Positions 33,101 through 43,930 of a stretch of DNA of 64,000 nucleotides are shown here, in pieces (the stretch's first letter is position 1; the number at the start of each line of letters is the position of its first letter). The stretch covers positions 1,054,001 to 1,118,000 of the forward strand of contig JAUCEF010000016.1 of the NCBI GenBank assembly GCA_033558025.1, read 5' to 3'. Position numbers and translations under genes: made by a program. Source of the stretch: Phytophthora sp. 'mugwort' (taxonomy: Eukaryota > Oomycota > Peronosporomycetes > Peronosporales > Peronosporaceae). The notes beneath the pieces were generated by a model. That model was given only the letters and a program-made list of their open reading frames with translations, had not been told where the DNA came from and searched no databases.

Positions 33101-34295
33101 GCTTGGGCATCTTTAAAAAATCGTTGTTAAGCCCATCCGGTCCAGCTGCTTTTTGACGGTTCAGGTCAGCAATGGCCCGGATGGCTTCTTCAGTTGTGAT
33201 CACTTGCATGAGAGCCGTGTTTTGCGGCGCCGTAACTCTACCGCTTTTCGGTATTTGCACGAAGGTGTTCAACTCTCGTTCCAGGTTCTCTGCTCGGACG
33301 CTGCTGGGCACTGTTCCTAACACCGACCTCCATTCTGAAACAAACTTGTCCGCGGTGTTCATTTCCCTGGCGAACGGCTCTCATTGATACACTTTATCTC
33401 GGTAATGGTTTGGTCCTCTTCCCAATTAGATACCGGCTTGAAGTTCCAACGCACTGCTCCATCGTCCTCTCCAGTCTTTGGCCGACGCGCACTAAGTACT
33501 CGTGAGGAGATGCGCTCGGTTTTGGGCATTAATCCGGTGAACGGCAGCTTTTCTCCGCTTCCTTTCCGTCGTCTGCATCCGCTGGACGCAAGCAACACAC
33601 TCCTGTGTTGTTCTGTCCCACGTCTTGGCCGTGACCGCATTGCCAATTCCAAGATCCGCGAGTTCCTCTATCATTTCATTGAGAACCCTCTCAGGTGAGC
33701 CGACCGTATTGGATACGTCACTCCTCGCTTGCTGCGGTGTCTGCTGCGTCCCTGACTATCTCGTCTTAGATGAAACCGTACACATTGATGATCCGATGGT
33801 GTTGCAGGTTCGCTTACCTCCACCCACTGCACTTCCTTCGTCCAATCTCGCGGCACGTAGAATCGATCGAGGCGGCTTGCACACTCGGGACTCCAATATG
33901 TGAAGAACTGCGTCGGGTCAATGTCTTCGTCCAGGTCATCCACTTCCCCTTCCAGAGTCAGAGCATCTTCTAGTTTGAGCTGCATGGCTAGGTCTGTAGG
34001 GCCTTACTTTCCGGCTTCCCCGACCGCTGTCCTCCGAGCCGATCCAGGGGTGGACTCTGTACACAGTTAAAGTCCCCGGCCAAGGTGGTTGTTTTTCCTT
34101 CACACGACCAGCTTTTCAGGCCGGCGAAGAACTTTTCTCGATCTCCCACCGAGTTGGGAGCGTAAACATACGAGATGTTGGTCTCCAATCTCCACCGCTA
34201 AAACTCGATTCGTCCACCTATCTCTCTGCCACGTCTTCACCGTAGCTGCCTCGCTTGGGTTGAGCATAATCGCTACGCCGCCGACTTTGCTGTCG
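30150..34295 (-). mobile_element. LINE copy L4, left palindrome arm
   Basis: Target-site duplications lie at 30137-30149 and 34296-34308. It forms a sister pair with L5, sharing a 44-base internal deletion near 30357 between two GGCTGTCG direct repeats (a single copy remains), a two-base deletion near 34170, and an intact frame after the FVDD box that L1-L3 lack. Confidence 0.88.
30183..34250 (-). pseudogene. L4 LINE polyprotein remnant
   Basis: The longest piece (31773-32714, 313 codons) runs from the RT palm past FVDD (near 32440) into the thumb. The endonuclease piece is out of frame because of the two-base deletion, and the zf-RVT part is split by a one-T loss in the T run near 30951 and by the 44-base deletion. 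The GDFN endonuclease motif (34050-34090) has Asp where L1-L3 have Asn, so L4/L5 keep the likely ancestral residue there. Confidence 0.84.
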
Positions 34296-35088
34296 ATAAA
34301 CCCTCAAACAGTATATTGGCTGCATATATCAATTCCGATGCCTATGTGCAAGTCTATCCAATGGCTTTACATCTACATAGTAGGAAAGCTCCAGTATATC
34401 TATGCTCGACGTCAGGGTCGTATCACCGCCATGCATTGTAGCTGTATCCCACGTAGATCTGCTGTGTCGTGCTGTCACCTCAGTTACTGAGTCAGTAGAC
34501 CATCGATGGCGCTACATAGCTATTAGCTAGACCTTGATTGCAGGATAGGCACGGTTAGTGCGGCAAGTATTTTATAATGAGGAAGAAACCAAACGTTATA
34601 CTGCGTGCCCTGCCTACAAGTATTATAGCGGATTCGACGGAACTTACAAACTCGGAGTGTTATGAGCAATGATGGACCAATGAGCAACAACACCGAGCAA
34701 TTATACCGAACAACCAGACTAGCATGCAGGAACAAGCTCACCAAGCAGCCAACCTACGGCCGCAACCATATTACTACAGTGGTACGCTTCACCTTCAGCT
34801 ACATGTAAACACACCCAGAGTCTGCTGGCTTAGGGTGGTCTGGGCCAGACCCTAAGCCAGCAAACGTGTCTTCCGAACGAAGTACTCCGCAGTACTACAG
34901 TAGTAGGATCGCTGGCATATTTGCGAACGATAACGAACGACAACCCCCCCCCCGTGCCCTACCAAACGAAACATGAGTCGTAGTACTGCTAGTAGATGAT
35001 AAAGAAAAACAATAGTATATTCGAACCACCATCAGGATCGATCGATCTAAAGCTAACGCGACACTATTTCACCCAAATGCTACTCGAT
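34296..35088. other. 3' flank of T7 joined to L4
   Basis: Target-site duplication 34296-34308; 10-C tract (34944-34953); lies in the asymmetric centre of the palindrome together with the T7 fragment. Confidence 0.78.
34823..34862 (-). repeat. Hairpin downstream of T7 fragment
   Basis: Intact although the gene itself is truncated. Confidence 0.7.
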
Positions 35089-35589
35089 CTACTGCTCGCG
35101 ACGCGAGTCGTACTCGGCCTGGATCTCCTCGGCCGACTTGCCCGACGTCTCCGGCACCAACTTCAGCGCCAATAGGTAGAAGAACGCTAGCAGCACCACG
35201 AACGGAACGTACGCGTAGTCGTCCAGAGCGTCCGACACGTACGGGTACGACACACCCACGATGAGGTTGCACAGCCAGTTGATGCCGATGCACAGCGACG
35301 ACGCGCTGGCGCGGATCGAGTCCGGGAAAATGTCGGCCGTCATCACCCACACGAGCGGGCCCAGCGTCACACCGAACACGATCACGTACAGAGCAGTGAA
35401 CACAATCGACAGCACAGAGACGTCCACGATGAACGCCACCGTCATACCGATGGACATGACCACCATACCCGCCAGGCCCCACAGGATCATGTTGCGAGCG
35501 CCGAAGCGGTTGGCCAGCACGCCCGTGAAGAAGGCGGGCCAGATGTTGATGAAGTCGATGATCAGCGTACCCACGCGCGAGTCCGAGAT
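35089..35589 (-). pseudogene. T7: 5'-truncated MFS sugar transporter fragment
   Basis: Only the part coding for about residues 322-487 remains, from GISDSR in the helix 7-8 region to the normal C terminus and stop. The start codon, the first six helices, the QQLSGIN motif and the promoter are missing. The break is at 35589/35590, where the sequence passes directly into LINE copy L5 in the opposite orientation. Two private synonymous changes (near 35159 and 35554) and a third form of the sequence after the stop codon separate it from the other copies. The downstream region (hairpin, 10-C tract) is intact. A 161-codon stretch starting at a GTG could be read, but half a transporter without a promoter is not expected to function. 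Confidence 0.9.
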
Positions 35590-38500
35590 GACAGCAAAGT
35601 CGGCGGCGTAGCGATTATGCTCAACCCAAGCGAGGCAGCTACGGTGAAGACGTGGCAGAGAGATAGGTGGACGAATCGAGTTTTAGCGGTGGAGATTGGA
35701 GACCAACATCTCGTATGTTTACGCTCCCAACTCGGTGGGAGATCGAGAAGAGTTCTTCGCCGGCCTGAAAAGCTGGTCGTGTGAAGGAAAAACAACCACC
35801 TTGGCCGGGGACTTTAACTGTGTACAGAGTCCACCCCTGGATCGGCTCGGAGGACAGCGGTCGGGGAAGCCGGAAAGTAAGGCCCTACAGACCTAGCCAT
35901 GCAGCTCAAACTAGAAGATGCTCTGACTCTGGAAGGGGAAGTGGATGACCTGGACGAAGACATTGACCCGACGCAGTTCTTCACATATTGGAGTCCCGAG
36001 TGTGCAAGCCGCCTCGATCGATTCTACGTGCCGCGAGATTGGACGAAGGAAGTGCAGTGGGTGGAGGTAAGCGAACCTGCAACACCATCGGATCATCAAT
36101 GTGTACGGTTTCATCTAAGACGAGATAGTCAGGGACGCAGCAGACACCGCAGCAAGCGAGGAGTGACGTATCCAATACGGTCGGCTCACCTGAGCGGGTT
36201 CTCAATGAAATGATAGAGGAACTCGCGGATCTTGGAATTGGCAATGCGGTCACGGCCAAGACGTGGGACAGAACAACACAGGAGTGTGTTGCTTGCGTCC
36301 AGCGGATGCAGACGACGGAAAGGAAGCGGAGAAAAGCTGCCGTTCACCGGATTAATGCCCAAAACCGAGCGCATCTCCTCACGAGTACTTAGTGCGCGTC
36401 GGCCAAAGACTGGAGAGGACGATGGAGCAGTGCGTTGGAACTTCAAGCCGGTATCTAATTGGGAAGAGGACCAAACCATTACCGAGATAAAGTGTATCAA
36501 TGAGAGCCGTTCGCCAGGGAAATGAACACCGCGGACAAGTTTGTTTCAGAATGGAGGTCGGTGTTAGGAACAGTGCCCAGCAGCGTCCGAGCAGAGAACC
36601 TGGAACGAGAGTTGAACACCTTCGTGCAAATACCGAAAAGCGGTAGAGTTACGGCGCCGCAAAACACGGCTCTCATGCAAGTGATCACAACTGAAGAAGC
36701 CATCCGGGCCATTGCTGACCTGAACCGTCAAAAAGCAGCTGGACCGGATGGGCTTAACAACGATTTTTTAAAGATGCCCAAGCCATTATAGTTCCGGCGA
36801 TGGTAACCATAGGCAACGAGCTCCTGAAAGGGGGGAGCCACCTCCCTCGTTTCTGGAGGGATTGATGATACCGCTGAGGAATAAAGGAGATTCCACCGAC
36901 GCAATGGCGTTTCGGCCTATCTCGTTGCTCCAGACGGGCTACAAAGTATTCACAAAGGTCATGGCCACGCGGATGCAGCAAGTCCTAGGAAAACCACTTG
37001 GTGAGTCGCAACAAGGTTTTGCTCACAGCCGTCAACTGCTTAAGACGGTAATGATGATGTTGGCGGTATTAGCAACCGCAAATGGAGAACCGGAGTTAGC
37101 CGCAGAACTGAGCAGAGTGATCCTCGACTTCCGCAAGGCATACGATACTGTGGCGCGAGACTTCTTATATTGCTAGCGCTTCTCAAGTTTGTGTTTTCGA
37201 TAGAATTCGTAAACATGCTCAGGCGACTTCACGCGGGTACAACAGCCAGATTTCTAGTGAATGGTGAGCTCTCCAGACCCCAGGAAGTAGTATCAGGGAT
37301 CCGGCAAGAGTGCCCATTGGCACCTTTGCTGTTCCTTCTGGCAGCAGAGGTGCTGGCGTTGGCGATCCGACAGGACCGGGAATTGCAGGGGATTGAGGTG
37401 TCAGGAGGAGACGGAGACAGACATGTTTTTTCGGCTTTCGTCGATGACTCGACGATTTTCCTTCAGGAGGCTCGGCAACTACCGCGAACAATCGAGATAG
37501 TGGAGCAATTTGGGCGGATTTCAGGGCTGCAAGTTCAACCCGCCAAAAATCATCTCATTTTCTTGAACACTGCGATGGAGGCACAGACATTTCATGAGAT
37601 CCCGGTACTTAAGCATGGCGAGACGGTCCGATACCTCGGCTATCTCGTTGGAACTGGAGAACTGACGAATGTGAACTGGGCGACGCGAAATATGCAACGC
37701 AGACTGGCAACCGCAACGCAAATAGCAACCAGCGTCAATATCGTCAATATCAGGGTGCTACTGCTGAATGTCATAATGCTACCGGCAGTGCTGTTTACGG
37801 CGGCAGCCTTCGACACGCCGCGGTGGGCCGACAAGCAACTCCGTAACCTACAGAAGCAGTTCCTCTGGAACCACTCGACGGCAACGGAAGGAAGCCGTCA
37901 CAAAATGAACCCCGGGTTAATTTACACGCCAAAGCAAGCGGGCGGGCTGGGACTCGCTTCGGTGGCGCTAGCAAGCAAAACCCAGCGAGCCGAGCACACT
38001 ATCCAATGGCTAATACAGCGCAAGGACGTATACTGGCTGCCTGGAAAGCATGGATGTTCCGAGGCAGCACGCACATGTGGAAGGACACAATCTCCCCACG
38101 GAAAGAGATGAAGGGACGCAGTCAATCCAGAAGTCAAACCCCAGGCAACGAGCTTTAACAACTCATAAGGCAGTGGCAGAACCCTGTGATGGAACATTCA
38201 GCGGAAGAAACGCAGCAGTACACACTCGATATGGAGGAGTTGGAGATGGAATCTATTAGCTGGATGGCAGCAGGAGAATGGCTCATAGAGCTATCCAGAG
38301 TGTTGCCTCAGCTACGAGAGGTGATGGCAGAGGAAGAAGAGTAACAGCTGGCCGACGTTCAGCTGAAATGACAACCCGTGGATTGTAGACAAGGGAGGAC
38401 AAATGCTCACCAGTAAGAAGTTCGAGCAGATAAAGGTTTGCACTATCGCGGATCTCTCCATCCGGCGTCTCGGAGAGACCACGTACTCCTTAAAAAAACC

Positions 38501-39736
38501 AGCAGTAGGGACGAAGATGCATCACCAAGCCAAACTCCGGAGGTGGAGGCTCGCGATCTTGATGGAAGCACGGACAGTAGCGGTCGGAACAGTGTTGCAG
38601 GTGACGACGAAACTGAGGATGAGGCATCTGACTCGCCTTGACAATGAATACAAGTGGGAAACAACGGTGTCAGGAAGAGCGATTGGAACGGTAGTAGCCT
38701 CACACCAAACACCATGCAGCACGATCACGTTGGAGCAGCAGAGCAATGGAATCCATTGGAAAGTATTGGAACCCACTCAAGCTAGCCCGGAGACAGCAGC
38801 AGACCGGATAAAGCCGCAGAAGCATGAGGACAAAGGCAGCATAGTGTTCTATGCGCACCCGGAGACTCACGGATTCCCGTGGAGAGAAGCAGAGACTATC
38901 GCGAACAAGCACGTTTGGATGGCTCTCAAAAAGCAACCCTTTCAGAAGTACAAGGGCGACGGTGGGGCATTGACGACGCAGATCAACCGGCTGCAAGCAA
39001 TAGTACGCACAAGTGAGTGGCAGCAGGCTGCGATGCAGCAAACACCGAAGTTCCTGTGGGCATACCGGAATGTGATGACAGAATACCAAGTCTGGGTCGT
39101 CTACCGAGTCCCAGTCAGACAACTCAACTTGTATCACGACGGCAGGAGACATGATAACAGTTGCAGAAAGCTGAAAACGTGTGTCGGTCAGAAAGAAACT
39201 ATGGAGTACATCTTCTGGCAATGCGGGTGCGCTCAAGAATGCTGGCTGCAACTCATCCGGCAATGGACAGGGGACAAATGGGAGCTGGGTCAGATCACCA
39301 GCTTCAGAACCAACTGTGCCAATAAGCATCGCCGGAGATCTCGGCAGGAACAACGGCAAGGCTGCTGGCGACGTATCCAGACGAAGTGAAGGAGTATAAA
39401 GTGGAGTGGGAGCGAATGTGGCTCATATTGAGCAGCATTTGCATGACAAGTCTCTGGATCCAGAGAAATCGAGTGGTGTTTCAACAGGAGGAGGTAACGG
39501 CGGAAAGCAGCAAGGAAGAATTCTGGGCGACAGCCAGACAAACAAATACAAGGGACAAGACTGCTTCTATGCCAACAAGCATTGGAGCATCGCCCGCGAG
39601 AGCATTCACCAGCAATGATGAGCCCCGTACAACCACCGGACCTGAAGAGACACCGGCGTTGATAACCAGGCTTAGGACATACCAGACATCTAGTCGTCGT
39701 TAAGACTAAATAGAGTAGTCTGCCTCTCTCTCACTC
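35590..39736 (+). mobile_element. LINE copy L5, right palindrome arm (inverted)
   Basis: The 3' end lies at the target-site duplication (39737-39749, reverse complement form). The 5' end has no duplication: it abuts the truncated T7 gene at 35589/35590, within one base of the 5' terminus seen in L1-L4. Nearly identical to L4 in mirror orientation (paired coordinates sum to about 69885). Confidence 0.88.
35640..39703 (+). pseudogene. L5 LINE polyprotein remnant
   Basis: Pieces on the plus strand: endonuclease (35696-36213), RT fingers (36522-36791), palm start with motif A (36862-37176), palm with FVDD plus thumb (37170-38111), a 328-codon connector to zf-RVT (38403-39389), and a C-terminal tail (39386-39703). 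Unlike L4 it keeps five bases in the run near 38935, so the connector is longer. It has a private nonsense change (CAA to TAA) near 38155. No copy in the window is free of disabling lesions. Confidence 0.84.
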
Positions 39737-40657
39737 TTTGAGGGTTTATTGATGTATCGTAGCGGACCTCTCTCACCTCCACTTGATTGATGCGGCATGT
39801 TATTTCAATAGATCATGAAGAGTCGCTGTTGATTGCCCCTAACACGTTCGAGAGCCTATCGGATGATATCACTTCCGGTGCATATGTGCAAGACAGAAGT
39901 TTCTGCCACTGACCAATGGCTCTACATCGCAATTGTGCAGCCTGCACAGCAGGCCACCGAATATGTGTACCCTCTAATATAAGAACTGCCACGGCATCGT
40001 ACACTGTACAGTAGTAATACAGTATATGAAGCGACGCTGTTGGTATACATAGTACTGTAGTAGCGGCGGCGTAGTAGTGGCGACGGTAGCTCAGGCCAAC
40101 TCAACCCGCGTCTGAGATGCCGTCTCGGCTTGCTTACTGCCGTCGCCTCTAGAGACCACCCATTGCGGGGGCGGCATCTCCACTTTCAATTGAAAAAAAA
40201 AAACTTGATACATGTACACTGCGTCAAAAGCGTTTCTATTTGACCTGGCAAACTTCAAGACACACCTATTCGCTAAATGATTTCTTGCCAATCGGCCAGA
40301 GGCACGGGCGACATACGGCAGAACAGGGAAACGTCGACACGGTCTCATGACTCGTGAGTCACAAGAAAGCAGCCCAAGCAGACTCTGAATCAAGTGAATC
40401 AAGTGACCGCGCGGCACAAGAGCCTTGTGACGAGACTCAGACTACCCTCACTTGAAGTACGTCGTCCGGCTTTCTCTTGTCCAGTCAAGAGCCATGACAG
40501 CAGTGTTGCATACATGTACATGTACACCGCCCGCTCGTGACTCGTTGCCTGCCCGGCTGGAGTCTGGACCCAGCGCTGCACGCACCGACCACCCTGTTCC
40601 TCACTTTTTATTTGGACAAGCACCAAGCAAGTCGATCCAGTCTAGCAACTAGCAAGC
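39737..40657. other. Type B promoter-side flank of T8
   Basis: Mirror image of the T6 flank, including the TACCAACAG state, with a few private changes (for example GGGGGCGGCATCTCC near 40167). Confidence 0.78.
40600..40615 (+). promoter_or_regulatory. T8 Inr + FPR motif
   Basis: Motif readable directly on the plus strand; distal sequence type B. Confidence 0.58.
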
Positions 40658-42121
40658 ATGGCGGACAACTACGCCGAAGCTGCTTCCCCCAAGCCAGTCA
40701 CGGCCTTCGACGAGGCCAACAAGGCCGCCGCTCGTCTCATCAAGCCCAAGACCATCCTGTACACCAGTGCGCTGCTGTCGTGGCTGCAGCCGTTCCAGAG
40801 CGGTTGGTCCACCTCGCAGATGAACCTGTCGCAGTACAACGACACGGACGAGTGCAATGCACGCCCCGTGGCCGAGGACACGTGCCTCATGTTCCCTGGC
40901 CATTCGAAGCTCGAGTGGACGTTCGCCGTGAACGCATGGATCTTCGGCGCCATGGTGGGCTCGCTGTGTTGCGGCCACTTCAGCGACAAGTACGGCCGCA
41001 AGAAGGCCCTCATGGGCAACTGTCTCTTCATGATCGTCGGCGGTGTGGTGCAGGCGTCCGTGTCGAACGTTTGGCTGTTCGCTCTGGGCCGTCTCATCGC
41101 CGGTATCTCGTCTGGTACGGCTACGGCCACCATCGGCGGCTACATCAACGAGCTGTCGCCCCCGCACATGCGCAACACGCTCGGCCTGGGCCTGCAGATC
41201 TTCACGACCATCGGTATTTTGTTCCCTGCCATCACGTTCTTCTTCGCCAACACGAGCTCGGGCTGGCGCTACCTGGCTGCGTTCCCCGTCGTGCTGGCGG
41301 CCATCTACCTGCTGCTGGCGCCGTCCATGTGCGTGGAGAGTCCGGCGTGGCTTCTGAATCAGGGACGCAAGGAGGAGGCGAAGCAGGTCATCGCTCGCCT
41401 GTACGGCGAGGAGCACGTGCAGACGGCTCTGTCGTGGCTCGAGGTGAGCAAGGCTAGTGCCGAGGAGGGTCTCATCGACTCGACGCCCAAGAAGGAGTCC
41501 ATGTTCAACCCACGTTACCGCATGCAGCTTCTGGGAGGCATCATGCTGTCATGCGCGCAGCAGCTTTCGGGTATCAACGCCGTGTTCTACTATTCGGGCA
41601 GCATCTTCTCGGACGCCGGCATCTCGGACTCGCGCGTGGGTACGCTGATCATCGATTTCATCAACATCTGGCCCGCCTTCTTCACGGGCGTGCTGGCCAA
41701 CCGCTTCGGCGCTCGCAACATGATCCTGTGGGGCCTGGCGGGTATGGTGGTCATGTCCATCGGTATGACGGTGGCGTTCATCGTGGACGTCTCTGTGCTG
41801 TCGATTGTGTTCACTGCTCTGTACGTGATCGTGTTCGGTGTGACGCTGGGCCCGCTCGTGTGGGTAATGACGGCCGACATTTTCCCGGACTCGATCCGCG
41901 CCAGCGCGTCGTCGCTGTGCATCGGCATCAACTGGCTGTGCAACCTCATCGTGGGTGTGTCGTACCCGTACGTGTCGGACGCTCTGGACGACTACGCGTA
42001 CGTTCCGTTCGTGGTGCTGCTAGCGTTCTTCTACCTATTGGCGCTGAAGCTGGTGCCGGAGACGTCGGGCAAGTCGGCCGAGGAGATCCAGGCCGAGTAC
42101 GACTCGCGTCGCGAGCAGTAG
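40658..42121 (+). CDS. T8: MFS sugar transporter, first plus-strand copy, B/A hybrid
   Basis: The protein is identical to T1. The upstream flank is type B (mirror of T6), but the coding sequence carries three synonymous changes: TGT for the first of two adjacent cysteines (residues 104-105) and GTA for the valine in the VWVM stretch are shared by T8-T12, and TCA for serine 298 is shared by T8-T11 only. The 3' flank has the long form and a 14-G tract. The gene is thus B-like before the ATG and right-array-like within and after the gene, marking a crossover or conversion tract boundary. Confidence 0.93.
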   Translation: MADNYAEAASPKPVTAFDEANKAAARLIKPKTILYTSALLSWLQPFQSGWSTSQMNLSQYNDTDECNARPVAEDTCLMFPGHSKLEWTFAVNAWIFGAMVGSLCCGHFSDKYGRKKALMGNCLFMIVGGVVQASVSNVWLFALGRLIAGISSGTATATIGGYINELSPPHMRNTLGLGLQIFTTIGILFPAITFFFANTSSGWRYLAAFPVVLAAIYLLLAPSMCVESPAWLLNQGRKEEAKQVIARLYGEEHVQTALSWLEVSKASAEEGLIDSTPKKESMFNPRYRMQLLGGIMLSCAQQLSGINAVFYYSGSIFSDAGISDSRVGTLIIDFINIWPAFFTGVLANRFGARNMILWGLAGMVVMSIGMTVAFIVDVSVLSIVFTALYVIVFGVTLGPLVWVMTADIFPDSIRASASSLCIGINWLCNLIVGVSYPYVSDALDDYAYVPFVVLLAFFYLLALKLVPETSGKSAEEIQAEYDSRREQ

Positions 42122-42358
42122 ATTGTATGTCGAGTAGCATTTGGGTGAAATAGTGTCGCGTTAGCTTTAGATCGATCGATCCTGATGGTGGTTCGAATAT
42201 ACTATTGTTTTTCTTTATCATCTACTAGCAGTACTACGACTCATGTTTCGTTTGGTAGGGCACGGGGGGGGGGGGGGTTGTCGTTCGTTATCGTTCGCAA
42301 ATATGCCAGCGATCCTACTACTGTAGTACTGCGGAGTACTTCGTTCGGAAGACACGTT

Positions 42359-42398
42359 TGCTGGCTTAGGGTCTGGCCCAGACCACCCTAAGCCAGCA
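42359..42398 (+). repeat. Hairpin downstream of T8
   Basis: Same inverted repeat, gene strand now plus. Confidence 0.7.
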
Positions 42399-43872
42399 GA
42401 CTCTGGGTGTGTTTACATGTAGCTGAAGGTGAAGCGTACTACTGTAGTAATATGGTTGCGGCCGTAGGTTGGCTGCTTGATGAGCTTGTTCCTGCATGCT
42501 AGTCTGGTTGTTCGGTATAATTGCTCGGTGTTGTTGCTCATTGGTCCATCATTGCTCCTAACACTCCAGTTTGTAAGTTCCGTCGAATCCGCTATAATAC
42601 TTGTAGCCAGGGCATGCAGTATAACGTTTGGTTTCTTCCTCATTATAAAATACTTGCCGCACTAACCATGCCTATCCTGCCATCAAGGTCTAGCTAATAG
42701 CTATGTAGCGCCATCGATGGTCAACTGACTCAGTAACTGAGGTGACAGCACGATACAGCAGATCTACGTGGGATACAGCTACAATGCATGGCGGTGATAC
42801 GACCCTGACGTCGAGCATAGATCTACTGGAGCTTTCCTACTATGTAGGCAATAAACTCCTCTTCGTATCCAAAGTTAGGTCGGACAACGAACAGACAAGT
42901 TTTATAGTCGCCAACGGTGCTCTGCTCTGGGTTTAACACTTCATTGGCGCGGAGTGCGTGGTATCCATGCTAGCTTTCAAACTGCTACCTGCACATCTGA
43001 TCTAAGCTTGATCCAAAGTGGCTCTTGAACGTGTTAGGGGCAATCAACAGCGACTCTTCATGATCTATTTGAAATAACATGCCGCATGAATCAAGCGCAG
43101 GTGAGAGAGATCCGCTACGATACATCAATAACCCCTCAAAAGTATATTGGCTGCATATATCAATTCCGATGCCTATGTGCAAGAAACAGAAGTTTCTGCT
43201 GTCTCTAACCAATGGCTTTACATCGTAGCTATCGAATAAGTGCACCCTCAAATATAAGACTCAACAGGTATCGTACACTGTACAGTACAGTAGTAATACA
43301 GTAACAGTGTAGGCGTGTCATGGTGAAAAAATAGTAGTAGTGGCGGCGGTGTCTCTGGCCAACTCAACCCGCGTCTGAGACGCCGTCTTGCTTGCATCGC
43401 CTCTAGTGACCACCCGGTATCTCCGCTGTTAACTGAAAAAAAGGCTTGGTACCGTACAGGTACACCGCGTTAAAAGCGTTTCTATTGATCTCGCAAACTT
43501 CAAGACACACCACACCGTACCACACCGTGTATGTACGTAAATTGTTAATCGGTCAGGAACGACGGCCAGCATACGACAGAACAGAGAAACGCAGAGACGG
43601 TCTCAATCTCAATAGAGAGGAGCGGCCCGCTCCTCCCAGCGGGAGTCCCAAGCAGAATTACCGACTCTGAATCAAGTGACCGCGCGGCACAAGAGCCTTG
43701 TGACGAGACTCAGACTACCCTCACTTGAAGTACGTCGTCCGGCTTTCTCTTGTCCAGTCAAGAGCCATGACAGCAGTGTTGCATACATGTACATGTACAC
43801 CGCCCGCTCGTGACTCGTTGCCTGCCCGGCTGGAGTCTGGACCCAGCGCTGCACGCACCGACCACCCTGTTC

Positions 43873-43888
43873 CTCACTTTTTATTTGG
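43873..43888 (+). promoter_or_regulatory. T9 Inr + FPR motif
   Basis: Motif unchanged; distal sequence type A. Confidence 0.58.
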
Positions 43889-43930
43889 ACAAGCACCAAG
43901 CAAGTCGATCCAGTCTAGCAACTAGCAAGC

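Larger units (their letters stand above)
27050..34295. repeat. Inverted repeat, left arm
   Basis: About 7.25 kb holding the T6 flank, T6, the B promoter region and L4. It pairs with 35590-42848. The outer limit is where the T6 side continues into the L3-type junction while the T8 side continues into a type A spacer (after the shared ACATAGTAGGAAAGC). Confidence 0.88.
14736..35589 (-). repeat. Type B tandem array (L2-T5, L3-T6, L4-T7)
   Basis: Units of about 7.38 kb, each a transporter with its 3' flank, a LINE and the diverged B promoter-distal sequence. Distances T4-T5 and T5-T6 are 7379 and 7380 bp. The last unit is cut inside T7. Confidence 0.9.
35590..42848. repeat. Inverted repeat, right arm
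   Basis: Mirror of the left arm. The arms are separated by about 1.29 kb (34296-35589) that holds the T7 fragment and its 3' flank. Differences from the left arm are few within the LINE but include three synonymous sites and a six-base indel around T8. Confidence 0.88.
42122..43930. other. Type A spacer between T8 and T9
   Basis: Plus-strand orientation; G tract of 14 (42264-42277); right-array 3' flank variants near 42555 and 42606. Confidence 0.8.
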
